Positions 17,650 through 27,601 of a DNA stretch of 46,819 nucleotides are shown here, in pieces. Source of the stretch: Promethearchaeota archaeon (GTDB lineage: Archaea; Asgardarchaeota; Lokiarchaeia; Sigyniarchaeales; SOKP01); assembly GCA_018238625.1 (NCBI GenBank), contig JABCSY010000021.1:1-46819 (forward strand). The letters are read 5' to 3'. A model generated the notes under the pieces. It had not been told where the DNA came from and did no database searches. It saw nothing but the letters and a program-made list of their open reading frames with translations. The translations under genes were made by a program, and so were the position numbers. How positions within the stretch are numbered: position 1 is the stretch's first letter; each line of letters starts with the position of its first letter.

Positions 17650-18897
17650 TTAATTAATTCCAAAAAAATCTCGATTAAATTTACGTTCAGCTAGTTCTTT
17701 CCTTGTTTTTTCTCTTTCTTCAGGGGGAATTCTATTTTTTAATGCTTCGATGCCAATTTTTTTTCCTATGACTACTTTCGGATTGTTTGACCAGTTTACA
17801 TTTAATAATAAACATAAATAATAGACTGTTGATTGAATAAAAGCGATTAGATTGCCTATGTTAAATTCGTCACAGCGTTCAATTGAGACTTTAGCTGACG
17901 GAACTCCTTGTTCAATTAAGGCTTGAAAAGTAGCGCCTGCTTGGTAATTAACTATGGTTTGGGCCGTTTGACCGTTTACAAATTCTATTGAGGAATCTAA
18001 GTTAAAATCTGGGAATTCGTTTTTTATGGTCCACAATACTGGGACTACAGCGCCTTTAGTTCCACCTAATAGATATTCTAAAACTGAATGCTGGCACAGT
18101 GGAGCAGATTGATAAGCCGCAAGTAATCCTTTTTCGTTCTTCCCAGTGCTTTCTGAAGTTTCTTGCACGAATAATCCTACGCTTCCTTCAAGATTCAAAG
18201 AATACGGCATAGAAAATACAGTCTTGTAACCTTTTTCGTACAAATTGTAAAGAAATGCTGCAAAACGGAATGCTGGGTTGTCGTCAAAACCCATAAATTC
18301 TTTATAAGCGTCGGTTAACCCTTTTAAAAAATCTTCTATGTTAACTCCTAACAGAAAAGCGGGGACAATTCCAACATTAGAGATGGATCCAGCGAAACGA
18401 CCAGAGACATCCGGAACCTCCAGAATGGGGCACCCTATCTTTTCTAATATTTGACGCATCGTTCCCTTTGAAGAGAGCCCTAGAAATTTGTAATTATTTT
18501 TTAAGAAAATTCCTATAGTGGAGTTTACATCTAAAGTTTCACCCCCTCTCGAGATCGGAATTACAACCGAATTTTCAGGATCTGTTGCGTCAAGGCACCG
18601 TTTTAATTCTACAGCCCTAGAACTTGTAATAGAATATAGATTCTTTTTAGATAAATGTCTTAACGCGAGTAAAGTTTGAATTGAGCCCCCCGTTCCTAAA
18701 ACTATGACGTTCTTGATTTTCTCATTTAGAAATCCTTTAGACGCTTGATGGATTGCTCCCATGTCTATATAAGTTTCAGTATCAGTAAAGAATGGAGGAT
18801 CCCAGTGGTGTTTATTGGATTTAGAGATTGAAATTAATTTTTCCATTAAATTGGCGTTAATTTTTGGATAATATTCTAAATTTAAACCTAAACTCAT
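17650..18897 (-). CDS. pgi: Glucose-6-phosphate isomerase (PGI superfamily)
   Basis: Sugar-isomerase fold of the classical PGI family. NVIVLGTGGSIQT (around 64-76) is the sugar-phosphate site start, then PISRGGETLDV, the signature VSGRFAGSISNVGIVPA, ETSESTGK with the catalytic glutamate, and QHSVLEYLLGG with the ring-opening histidine. The C-terminal block NVNWSNNPKVVIGKK gives the conserved lysine. At 415 residues it is short like other archaeal/bacterial compact PGIs. It should connect glucose-6-phosphate and fructose-6-phosphate in gluconeogenesis or sugar supply. Not a cupin-type archaeal PGI. Confidence 0.87.
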   Translation of the reverse strand: MSLGLNLEYYPKINANLMEKLISISKSNKHHWDPPFFTDTETYIDMGAIHQASKGFLNEKIKNVIVLGTGGSIQTLLALRHLSKKNLYSITSSRAVELKRCLDATDPENSVVIPISRGGETLDVNSTIGIFLKNNYKFLGLSSKGTMRQILEKIGCPILEVPDVSGRFAGSISNVGIVPAFLLGVNIEDFLKGLTDAYKEFMGFDDNPAFRFAAFLYNLYEKGYKTVFSMPYSLNLEGSVGLFVQETSESTGKNEKGLLAAYQSAPLCQHSVLEYLLGGTKGAVVPVLWTIKNEFPDFNLDSSIEFVNGQTAQTIVNYQAGATFQALIEQGVPSAKVSIERCDEFNIGNLIAFIQSTVYYLCLLLNVNWSNNPKVVIGKKIGIEALKNRIPPEEREKTRKELAERKFNRDFFGIN

Positions 18898-18984
18898 TTT
18901 TAATTCACCTACTAGTGTATTATATTTTTTTCTAAATATGGGTTGTGTTTATCTTATTTAAAAAAACATTATTAGAAAAGGATT

Positions 18985-18994
18985 ACTTTATATC
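18985..18994 (+). promoter_or_regulatory. TATA-like box upstream of the roadblock gene
   Basis: ACTTTATATC lies about 45 bases before the ATG at 19034, in the divergent space between pgi and the roadblock gene. Candidate only. Confidence 0.3.
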
Positions 18995-19033
18995 ATTAAT
19001 GGTTTAAAATCATACTACGGGGTTACAGTTTCT

Positions 19034-19393
19034 ATGTCAGATGAGTATCTCTTTTTATTAGAAGATTTATATGAGGGTATCGATGGTATAAGATCTGCAG
19101 CGATCGTATCAATAGAAGGTTTAATTGTTCAATCGATTTTAGAAGAAGATATTTCTGATTTAAATTTAGCTGCGATGACAGCTACAATTCTTTCCGTTGC
19201 GGAGCGTGTATTAATAGAATTGAAATCCGGAAAGCTTGACATCTGTATTTTGCAAGGTGATATAGGCAATTTTGTAGTTATGGAGGCTGGGAGCGAATTG
19301 ATTTTAGCAGTGTGTTTAGATAATGAAGCTCGAATGGACACTTGCTTCGTTGAAATGAGAAAAATCTCGGAACAAATAAAAAGCTTGTATTAG
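19034..19393 (+). CDS. Roadblock/LC7-domain protein
   Basis: A single-domain 119-residue protein with the roadblock order helix-strand-strand-helix-strand-strand-strand-helix: LLEDLYEGIDGIRSAAIVSIEGLIVQSIL, a helix LAAMTATILSVAERVLIELKSG, and LDICILQGDIGNFVVMEAGSELILAVCL. Such proteins dimerise and, as MglB in bacteria or Ragulator/LC7 subunits in eukaryotes, control or scaffold small GTPases. Two GTPases are in this window (27602 and 44309), neither adjacent. It lies 140 bases before radA and may share its transcript, but no functional link is known. Confidence 0.85.
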   Translation: MSDEYLFLLEDLYEGIDGIRSAAIVSIEGLIVQSILEEDISDLNLAAMTATILSVAERVLIELKSGKLDICILQGDIGNFVVMEAGSELILAVCLDNEARMDTCFVEMRKISEQIKSLY

Positions 19394-19532
19394 TCAATTA
19401 TTAAACAGCTAATAAGTCTAAAAATTGAAAAATTCGAGGTCTATTTTCTTTAAAATAGCTTTTGTTATATTTATCAAATAATGATTAAGAACTATAAAAA
19501 TTACACTAAATTTTAATAAATTGTGATTAGTA

Positions 19533-20792
19533 ATGGCTAAAGCAAGCGAAATGAATGATGGAGGCCCATCTGGGAACGGAGAGCCTTATTTTTGTAAAGA
19601 ATGTAAAAGAAACCATACAAAAGGTAAAATATACAAGGAGCATTTAAAATTTGCCCAGTTCGAAACAGATAAAAAAGAAATCGAAGAAAAATCTGAAAGC
19701 AATGAAGACGAACTTGAATCTGAAGTAGAAGAGATTTTTGAGGGTTTAGAGGAAGAGGAAGAAGAAATTATCGAATTAGGTGAGATGGAAGAAGATTTAG
19801 AATCAGATTCGGATTCAGATAGTAATGAAGTTATAATCAATGACGCAAATGCTTGTGTAGAAGCTGTTAAAAAGCTTCCTGGTGTAGGTGAAGCTACGCT
19901 TAAAAAGCTAATTAAAGCTGGATTTAGTAGCCTTGAATCCATCGCTTATACGCCCCCAAAAATAATTCAGAATGAATCCGGGCTTGGAGATAAAACAACC
20001 GCTAAATTGATTAAAGCTAGTATGTCCCAGTTAAAAATCGGCTTCAAGTCTGCTGAAGATGTGTGGGAGTATAGGAAAAATATTTCGAGAATTGCGACAG
20101 GTAGTCAAGAGCTCGACGATCTCTTTGGAGGTGGAATCGAAACGGGATGCGTTGTTGAGTTTTTTGGCGAATTCAGGACGGGAAAAACCCAAATAGCCCA
20201 TCAATTATGCGTTAACGTTCAATTACCCACGGAAGATGGGGGTCTCAATGGAAATGCATTGTATATAGACACTGAAGGAACATTTAGACCTGAAAGAATA
20301 ATACAAATGTCTGAAGGACTTGATTTAGACCACAAAAAGATTTTGAAAAACATTGTGTTTGGTCGTGCTTACAATTCTGACCATCAAATTCTCCTAATAA
20401 AAGAAGCTGCTAATCTTATCAAAGAGAAAAACATTAAATTAATAATAGTTGATTCTTTAATTGGGCATTTCCGAAGCGAGTATGTAGGTCGGGGGACGTT
20501 AGCAACTAGGCAACAAACTATTAATACCCACTTACACGATTTATTACGTCTAACAGATATTTTCCCTGAGCTATGTGTCATTGTAACAAATCAAGTTCAA
20601 TCAAAGCCTGATGTTTTTTATGGAAACCCAACCGTTGCAGCAGGAGGGAATATAGTTGCTCATGGATCAACAATTAGAGTATATTTAAGAAAAGGTAAAG
20701 GCGAGCAGAGAGTAGCGAAAATGATTGATGCGCCTCATCTACCAGAAGGAGAAGCTGTTTTCTCAATAACAGAAAATGGAATTGGCGATTAA
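19533..20792 (+). CDS. radA: RadA recombinase with acidic, zinc-motif N-terminal extension
   Basis: Archaeal Rad51/RecA-type recombinase that forms filaments on single-stranded DNA for homologous repair. The ATPase core has Walker [10 protein letters not shown] (212-220), Walker B LIIVDS (around 303-308), the [16 protein letters not shown] block and [18 protein letters not shown] helix-hairpin-helix region ([15 protein letters not shown]) precedes it. Unusual is the first ~100 residues: a possible zinc motif [19 protein letters not shown] (C-x2-C-x3-H, later H) followed by a strongly acidic, Ser/Glu-rich linker (45-97). Standard RadA is about 320-350 residues; this one is 419. The extension may bind a partner or tune DNA contact. 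Confidence 0.95.
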   Translation: MAKASEMNDGGPSGNGEPYFCKECKRNHTKGKIYKEHLKFAQFETDKKEIEEKSESNEDELESEVEEIFEGLEEEEEEIIELGEMEEDLESDSDSDSNEVIINDANACVEAVKKLPGVGEATLKKLIKAGFSSLESIAYTPPKIIQNESGLGDKTTAKLIKASMSQLKIGFKSAEDVWEYRKNISRIATGSQELDDLFGGGIETGCVVEFFGEFRTGKTQIAHQLCVNVQLPTEDGGLNGNALYIDTEGTFRPERIIQMSEGLDLDHKKILKNIVFGRAYNSDHQILLIKEAANLIKEKNIKLIIVDSLIGHFRSEYVGRGTLATRQQTINTHLHDLLRLTDIFPELCVIVTNQVQSKPDVFYGNPTVAAGGNIVAHGSTIRVYLRKGKGEQRVAKMIDAPHLPEGEAVFSITENGIGD

Positions 20793-20872
20793 ACAATTCA
20801 AAAATCTCTTTTTTAAAAATAGTAATAATGTAAAAAAAAATAGATAATAAAAAGAATTAATAAAAATAAAGT

Positions 20873-23800
20873 TTATTTTAATTTTTCGTATTCATTTGCT
20901 TTTTTGGTTAATCTTTTGACTTCTCTTGTCATATCGCTAGCGCCCAGTTTGAAGATTTCCGAAGCGATTTTAGAAGCATACTTATACTTCGTGCTGGCTT
21001 CAGCGTAATTCTTACTTTTAACAGCATCTTTTGCTTCTTTTTCTAAATCCTTCTTTTTCGTACTTAAATCTTCAATCTTAGTTTTTCGAATAATTTCTTC
21101 GATTTGAACGAATTCATTTGACAATTCCCAGTTAGAGGCCAACATAGCAGCGTTTTGATACAATTCAATTGTTTTAGGATAGTTTTTCTTTCCTTTCGCA
21201 ATTTTAGCCCGTTTGGTTAACTCCTTAACCCCTTTTTCAGCAGACTTCTTGTTATCAACTACAGTAGTTCCTATAGTAGACTTAATTGGGGCAGAGACAA
21301 TTTGATGTTGTTTAGCCAAGCTAGAAAGGTAAGCCTCTCTTTCTATTGGACCCAATTGGCCTAAATCGTTCACTAATTTTTGTCTTTCATCGTTAGTTAA
21401 CGTGGTTAATGAAGCGACTTTTTGACTAATAAGATTCAATTCCTGCTGAGAAATTGGTTGAGCTTCAATTGTAGAGATTTCTATTGGTATTAGAATTTTC
21501 TTATCCCTTAGTTCCTTAATTCCCATAAAAATTTCTGCGGTATCCTTATTCGATTTTTCAGATGCTTCTTTTAATAACGTTGCGATAAAGAAGAAATCTC
21601 GATCTGCTTCTTTACAACAGCTATGTGCGACCTTTAACACGTCTTTTGCGAAAGAGCTTTTTATCTCTTTAACGCTTGAGATATCGTACGATATTTGATG
21701 TGGAAGAATAATTGATGTATTCAAAATTTCATCTACAATTATACCCGCATTTCTAAAGTGGTTTAATTGACCTCTCCAATTTGGCAAAACTTCCTTGTAG
21801 GTTTTTTCATAAGAATCTATAAATTCTTTTAAATGACGACGAAGAATTAAAGATGCCTTTTTACCTAAAACCAAGGCAACTCTTATAAATTGACCGTCAG
21901 CTAGTAATAACATTTTATCGCCGTAAGAAATTTCGTTTAGTGATTCTTGAGTAGCCATTTCCTTACCAAATGAAGATACAGCCGTTAAAAACCCTCCTAT
22001 CAATTCTGGATCTATCTGTTCTGAGCCATAGGATTTAAAGAATATACACGTTCCAGTTCCTTTGTATAGTACTAGTATGTGCTCTAGATTAATAGCGTCG
22101 TCGAAAATAGTCTTAACTTCGGTTAAAATTCGTTGTTTTTCTCTCTTTTTGGGAACGACTACACCACGATAAACTGCTAAAGAACCACCCGCTAGAGCAA
22201 TAGCAGCCCCGATGATTATAATATAAGGGAGTAGCTCTTCAAAAGTTAAACCGGGTGTGAGTGGAATAACACTAATATCGGAGATATACAATGTGTCAGC
22301 TAAATGATTGTATTCAACTTGTAATTCTAGAGTTATATTCATCGTCCTAGCATCGCTTCTTATTGTTATATCGAACGATACTCCACCAGTACTATTAGTA
22401 CTTTTTGTTTGAATTTCAGTTGACGCAATTCCATTAAAATAAGGCGTCATGATAACGTTAGAGCCTTGTAGAATTAGCCATTCTGAACCGTTGTAAAATT
22501 CTGCTAAAAGTACGATTGAAAATACTTCTCCTGCGTTAACTTCAGTTGGTTGAAGTACAACCGTCAGACGAGTTTGATATTTTTCAATTACGGTGAGATT
22601 GAAAATGAAAGATGTATTTTCGTAATTTGTCTTAGAAACTGTGATATTAATTAAATAGCTTCCTGCAACTAAATTAATATTCGAAGTAGATATTGTCCCT
22701 ATGTGTCTATTGGTTATAAAATTTATATCGTAAAGAAGTGTCCCGTTCGATCCTGTACCAAGATTTATATAGGTTATATAATATGAATTAACGTCTCCTA
22801 ATACTGAATTGTTGCTGAATTCTAAATCAGTTATATTGAATTCGATATCAAGATCGCTTTCTTCGAAGATTGTAAAATTGTATCCTAATCCGGATGGTGT
22901 TAGTTCTCCTCCCGGATCCTCTAATGAAATCAAATTTATTTGAGTATAATTTCCTCTTAAGTAAAATTGAATGTAAGCCAAGCTCCAGTTGTAGTTCGGA
23001 GATTTAGAGATATTCAATTGTAATGTATATAAACCTGAGTTCTTTCCTACAGTGCTAATATTCAATTTATAATTTCCAGGTCCAGGTTGAATGAATAATT
23101 CAAATCCAGGTTGCCAAGTAGTACCGGCATAATAATCCTTAATTATGATATCACTATCAATTAAACCATCAATCGCGTCGATATTTGTGGTATCATTAAA
23201 GTAGAAATCTATAGATGCATTAATCCAAGTACTTCGAGCAAAATCAGCATTATTGTTCCATGATTGGATTTCAATACTTGTTTGAATTATCGTCACTAGG
23301 ATTGTTAAAGAGATTTCTTGTGATTGATTACCAAAAACTGAAATGCTAAAATTAAGTGTAAATGGATCAACTATAACCCCAACATTTGAAGAATTAAGAA
23401 AGAGCGTATAATTACCATCACCAACATCATTCCGTAGGTAGTATTGAAAACCAAAGAGAGGAGAGGTTGGTTGAAAAATATCATATTCAACTATAGGGTT
23501 TCCTGAAGTATCCGAATAATTAAATGTATAAGTCACATTGAGACCCTTCTCAATTTCTACTAAAGGAGGATTATTAAAGGGCGTAATTTGAGTTGTAATC
23601 TGGCGCTCAAAAGTAAGAGTCCTTGTTAAGTTAATATAATTTGTTTTATTTGCTCGAATAATTATATCTACATTACCATAATTTGTTCCAAAATCAGCAT
23701 CCCCAACATCTATAGTTATGTTATAAGTCCCATCTATATTATCTAATACATTATCCCATCGATAATTAGAGCCATCAATAGTATAGGTAATATCAGCTCC

Positions 23801-26554
23801 AGCGATCCCACTAGCAAGAGTGTGATCTTCATATCCTATCATAATATCAAATGTTTCGTCTTCTACATAAAATACAGAGCCAGTTGGGTCAAGAATAGTA
23901 AGAGTTGTATTGCCAACAACTATTTCTCCTAATATTTCCTCAGCAGTATAATAATGCGATTTCGTAATGTTAATTTTGATATTATATTTGCCATAAGGGT
24001 TAAATATTGGATCACTACAATCTACTGTGATATTATAATATCCCCCACCAAGGGGATCTATTATTACTGGAGTGTATTCTTGATATGAACTTGCAGATAT
24101 TTCTTTAACAAAAATTTTTGCTAGCCCTCCATTAATTCCCTCACTCCTACCAATATCTTCAAAGTATGCTGTAATATTAAATAGTTCATCAGAATTGTAG
24201 TATCCTATACTAGGATCAGGGAATTTTGTAGTGCTTAAACTCGTTTCTCCAGTAATATAAATAATAAACTCGGTTGATTGATTGTAATAATAAGATTTTT
24301 CCACATTAATGCTTAGATTAAAATAACCATACCCTTGGGATTGAAAAATATCATCATCACAATTTATTGTAATATTATAATTGCCATCCCCATAGTCATG
24401 ATTACTTATTGGAGTATATGGAGTTGAATTAACGTAAACATCCCTAATCGCACCAAGTATACCACTATCTTTAACGGTATCATTGTAAAACATAGAGACA
24501 TTAAAGGTTTCCATTGAATCAAAAGACACTTTTAGAATTGATCCATCTAATTCTGTTTCTCCCAAAATGATAATCTCTAATGTCTTAGTCTGATTATGAT
24601 AGTAAGTATTATTTGCTCTAATCGTTATTGTATTAGAACCATAATTAAATTCTGTGTTATTACAATCAAAAGTGATATTATATTGACTATTACCGATATA
24701 TTTTACGCTCGCGTTTACGGAGCTATAAGTTCCAGCGTTAATCTTATAGTAAATATCGCCATCAGAAATATCCAAAACTTGTCCTATATCGTCATAGGTG
24801 ATGGTAATATTAAAAATCTTACTTGAATTAAAGATAGTATTCTGCGACGGTTGATTAATGAGTAAACTTGTTTCTGCTAATATGGTTATGTTATCTCTAA
24901 AGAAACCCGCATCAGTACCGTTATTCCACTGAGTCAGTATTCGGAACTTTCCATATTTGGTTACCGTATCAGATATATCCCAATTACCAAAGTATATGTC
25001 ATCGCCTGAAACAAAAGAATTGTTAATAAGCGTATAATTCAATCGATCGTCTAAAGCTAACGGGTTATAAACGCTTAGATTAATACTTCCATCACTAATA
25101 GAGCTAGAAAAAGTTCCGTTAAAATGAACAAGATCGGTATAATTAAAAGTATCTGCTACTGATGTTGTACCAACATATTTTTTTATATCCGTAAGAAGAT
25201 TCGAAGATGTGGCGTTTAAAAACCAATAAGTACCATTTCCGGCATTAACCATTTGTATATCTTTATAATGATTGAAATTGTGTGTTTTTATATCACCTGT
25301 TTTATCGGTACCGCCATTCCACACTTCAATGTTCGTCCATCTGGAAGAAATAGTGAAATTTATCGTATAATTATTGAATCGCGAATCAAAATAGTTTAAT
25401 CCGCCAGATTTAGTTACATTCCAAAAAACATCTTGTCCGTTTCCTAAAACTTCAAAGCTAGAATCTGCTCTTAAATCCGTTTTAGTATAATTGATTTGAA
25501 CTTTTGTTATATTACAAGAAACATCCCACCAATCAGCTGATACAGTAAAATTTAATACATCAGATGTGCTTGAGTATGCTTCTTCTGAACTGTAATATCC
25601 TGATCCTTGGGAAATATCATAAAATAATGTAGTATTTAATTTAAGATTGATTTCAGAAGGTTTTGGAATATTATTAATAGGAGATAAATCAATAGATAGT
25701 CGGAAATCTACAGAAGGATCTCCAAGTAAAAAGTCATCTCTTAATACCCATCCCGAGCTATAATAATAAGCAGTACTCTCATCATCATTATCACCGTTAC
25801 TTTGATCAGCAACATAGTACCATCTAGTATCAGCTCCTACTCCTCCATCAAATAAACCAATGAACCAAGTATTATTTTCTGTAAAAGTATTGTTTAAGAG
25901 ATAGTGAACATGAAAAAGTGAATATGTACCTGTAGTAGTTGCTGGGACATTGAATGTTCCTAATGTGGATACATAGCCCAAATTTGTTCCATCGGGTTCA
26001 CTTCTGCTATTTCCAGTATCCCATGTTGAATTATATAGAACCATAGTTACTGTAGCTGGATTCCCAGCAACATTCCTAACATAAACAGAAATATTTTCTA
26101 AATAACCATTGCCTATAACTTCAAAAGAAGTTACATCTGGATTACTATTTGTAAAATCATCAAAATTAGTTATAGTATCATCTTCTACAACTAATGTATA
26201 GTTTGGGGCATTAATACTATCAACAGTCATGTTAATGAAGGAGGTGTTATAACCATTAAAATTAGGAAATGGTTCTAAAAAATTATTTTCACTATCTAAA
26301 TTCGTAAACTCAATAGTTGAAGTATTTAAATACGATTGATGTAATGTGATATTAACTTTATTTCCCATCCCTTTAGAAGAAGGAAGCGAATCAGAAGTTT
26401 TTGGAAAATTTATAAAATCGTCTTTATTCGCACCGTCTTTGTAAAAAGGAGGCTCGAAATTGAAATTTGCAAATATAGTTATAGATAAAAAACTAAATAG
26501 CAGAACTGAGCAAGTTATTATTTTCTTTTTTTTGTTTAAATTTTTCATAAACAT
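20873..26554 (-). CDS. Giant surface protein: repeated extracellular beta-domains, one membrane helix, roadblock/longin-like cytoplasmic tail
   Basis: 1893 residues. A signal sequence (1-30; lysine cluster then hydrophobic run) is followed by about 1400 residues rich in Asn, Thr, Ser and Tyr with very many N-x-S/T sites. From about 560 to 1020 a unit of 90-110 residues repeats, each with an 'xxYNITxDCxDxxF...GxxxIxIxxxKxxYxxxT' core and often ending in GET or GNT, probably Ig-like. A membrane helix (about 1440-1462, LLPYIIIIGAAIALAGG) precedes a basic stop-transfer. The cytoplasmic tail has a roadblock/longin-like domain (about 1485-1595), a predicted winged-helix-like stretch, and two TPR/MIT-like helical hairpins (1770-1893). 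Related proteins are known from Asgard archaea but I cannot name a family. Confidence 0.75.
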   Translation of the reverse strand: MFMKNLNKKKKIITCSVLLFSFLSITIFANFNFEPPFYKDGANKDDFINFPKTSDSLPSSKGMGNKVNITLHQSYLNTSTIEFTNLDSENNFLEPFPNFNGYNTSFINMTVDSINAPNYTLVVEDDTITNFDDFTNSNPDVTSFEVIGNGYLENISVYVRNVAGNPATVTMVLYNSTWDTGNSRSEPDGTNLGYVSTLGTFNVPATTTGTYSLFHVHYLLNNTFTENNTWFIGLFDGGVGADTRWYYVADQSNGDNDDESTAYYYSSGWVLRDDFLLGDPSVDFRLSIDLSPINNIPKPSEINLKLNTTLFYDISQGSGYYSSEEAYSSTSDVLNFTVSADWWDVSCNITKVQINYTKTDLRADSSFEVLGNGQDVFWNVTKSGGLNYFDSRFNNYTINFTISSRWTNIEVWNGGTDKTGDIKTHNFNHYKDIQMVNAGNGTYWFLNATSSNLLTDIKKYVGTTSVADTFNYTDLVHFNGTFSSSISDGSINLSVYNPLALDDRLNYTLINNSFVSGDDIYFGNWDISDTVTKYGKFRILTQWNNGTDAGFFRDNITILAETSLLINQPSQNTIFNSSKIFNITITYDDIGQVLDISDGDIYYKINAGTYSSVNASVKYIGNSQYNITFDCNNTEFNYGSNTITIRANNTYYHNQTKTLEIIILGETELDGSILKVSFDSMETFNVSMFYNDTVKDSGILGAIRDVYVNSTPYTPISNHDYGDGNYNITINCDDDIFQSQGYGYFNLSINVEKSYYYNQSTEFIIYITGETSLSTTKFPDPSIGYYNSDELFNITAYFEDIGRSEGINGGLAKIFVKEISASSYQEYTPVIIDPLGGGYYNITVDCSDPIFNPYGKYNIKINITKSHYYTAEEILGEIVVGNTTLTILDPTGSVFYVEDETFDIMIGYEDHTLASGIAGADITYTIDGSNYRWDNVLDNIDGTYNITIDVGDADFGTNYGNVDIIIRANKTNYINLTRTLTFERQITTQITPFNNPPLVEIEKGLNVTYTFNYSDTSGNPIVEYDIFQPTSPLFGFQYYLRNDVGDGNYTLFLNSSNVGVIVDPFTLNFSISVFGNQSQEISLTILVTIIQTSIEIQSWNNNADFARSTWINASIDFYFNDTTNIDAIDGLIDSDIIIKDYYAGTTWQPGFELFIQPGPGNYKLNISTVGKNSGLYTLQLNISKSPNYNWSLAYIQFYLRGNYTQINLISLEDPGGELTPSGLGYNFTIFEESDLDIEFNITDLEFSNNSVLGDVNSYYITYINLGTGSNGTLLYDINFITNRHIGTISTSNINLVAGSYLINITVSKTNYENTSFIFNLTVIEKYQTRLTVVLQPTEVNAGEVFSIVLLAEFYNGSEWLILQGSNVIMTPYFNGIASTEIQTKSTNSTGGVSFDITIRSDARTMNITLELQVEYNHLADTLYISDISVIPLTPGLTFEELLPYIIIIGAAIALAGGSLAVYRGVVVPKKREKQRILTEVKTIFDDAINLEHILVLYKGTGTCIFFKSYGSEQIDPELIGGFLTAVSSFGKEMATQESLNEISYGDKMLLLADGQFIRVALVLGKKASLILRRHLKEFIDSYEKTYKEVLPNWRGQLNHFRNAGIIVDEILNTSIILPHQISYDISSVKEIKSSFAKDVLKVAHSCCKEADRDFFFIATLLKEASEKSNKDTAEIFMGIKELRDKKILIPIEISTIEAQPISQQELNLISQKVASLTTLTNDERQKLVNDLGQLGPIEREAYLSSLAKQHQIVSAPIKSTIGTTVVDNKKSAEKGVKELTKRAKIAKGKKNYPKTIELYQNAAMLASNWELSNEFVQIEEIIRKTKIEDLSTKKKDLEKEAKDAVKSKNYAEASTKYKYASKIASEIFKLGASDMTREVKRLTKKANEYEKLK

Positions 26555-26741
26555 CGAATCAATTTATTAATAATAATTTTATTCTAAAAGAGTAATTACA
26601 ATAATAATCGCGTAATTTGAATTTAAAATTACTTTTTTTATATTATGTTGTTATGAATATTTGAATTATTTCAATAAATGCAAATAAAAACTCTTCTACA
26701 ATACGTTCTAAAAAGTGATAAAAAAAGATACAGAATTTATC

Positions 26742-27434
26742 TTATTTTTCAGGTTTTTTCAGAATAATCCTCGCATCTACGCAAATTAACCCTTTGTCGT
26801 ATATGAAAACGGGGTTTAAGTCCATTTCGTATATTTCTTCGTGTTTTATGACGAGGTCCGATACTTTCAATAGCGTTTGTACTATCGCATCTATATCGGC
26901 TTTTGGTTTTCCCCTATACCCATCGAGTATTGGAAATCCCTTTATCTCGTGTATCTGTTCTCGAGCATCGTATTCTGTAATTGGGGCAATTCTGAAACTT
27001 ACATCCTCTAAAAGTTCAACTAAAATACCTCCAATTCCAAACATTAGCGCAGGTCCAAATTGAGCGTCAGTAGTCATCCCAATAATTAATTCAGTTATTG
27101 GTTCGTCAGCCATTTTTTGTACGCTAATCAATTTCTCAGCTTGGGACGGAATATTCATTAGTTCTTCGAAAGCATTAGCAGCTTCCTCATCGTTTTTAAT
27201 GTTTAATTTAACCGCTCCCGTATCTGACTTGTGGACGATATCTTCTGCCATAAGCTTTAAAACTACTGGAAATCCAATGCTCTTTGCGGCTGAAACCGTT
27301 TCTTCTTTAGTAGAGGTTAATTTTTGGTCCGGAATAGAAATTCCAATCTCTTTTAGCAATTCCTTCGATTCAAATTCTGTAAGTACAGTTTGGTTTAATT
27401 CAAGCTTTTTTTTCAATAGTTCTGAAATATTCAT
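26742..27434 (-). CDS. ADP-forming acyl-CoA synthetase, beta (ATP-grasp) subunit
   Basis: A 230-residue ATP-grasp protein. LLKEIGISIPDQKL, GFPVVLKLMAEDIVHKSDTGAVKLNI (with the conserved loop histidine), ELIIGMTTDAQFGPALMFGIGGILVELLEDVSFRIAPI and EMDLNPVFI are the standard landmarks of acetyl-CoA synthetase (ADP-forming) beta subunits. These enzymes make ATP from acyl-CoA in archaeal peptide or sugar fermentation. The CoA-binding alpha subunit is not adjacent and must be encoded elsewhere. Acyl specificity cannot be read. It is divergent from the roadblock-GTPase gene. Confidence 0.88.
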   Translation of the reverse strand: MNISELLKKKLELNQTVLTEFESKELLKEIGISIPDQKLTSTKEETVSAAKSIGFPVVLKLMAEDIVHKSDTGAVKLNIKNDEEAANAFEELMNIPSQAEKLISVQKMADEPITELIIGMTTDAQFGPALMFGIGGILVELLEDVSFRIAPITEYDAREQIHEIKGFPILDGYRGKPKADIDAIVQTLLKVSDLVIKHEEIYEMDLNPVFIYDKGLICVDARIILKKPEK

Positions 27435-27601
27435 TACGTTTATCTCAAAAAAGTCAATTTAAAATTAAGATTTATAATAGGTAATAAAGGGATAAAATAA
27501 ATTTAAATATAACGAGTAGTATTTTTAATCAAATAGAGTCCTATATTTCACTAAAAAAAAGGAACACTATACTAATTAAATTTAGCTAAATTCTTATTTT
27601 T

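Noticed and set aside
19586..19942. 118-codon Ser-rich open frame on -
   Set aside because: Antisense of the acidic linker of RadA; Ser repeats arise from Glu/Asp codons read backwards.
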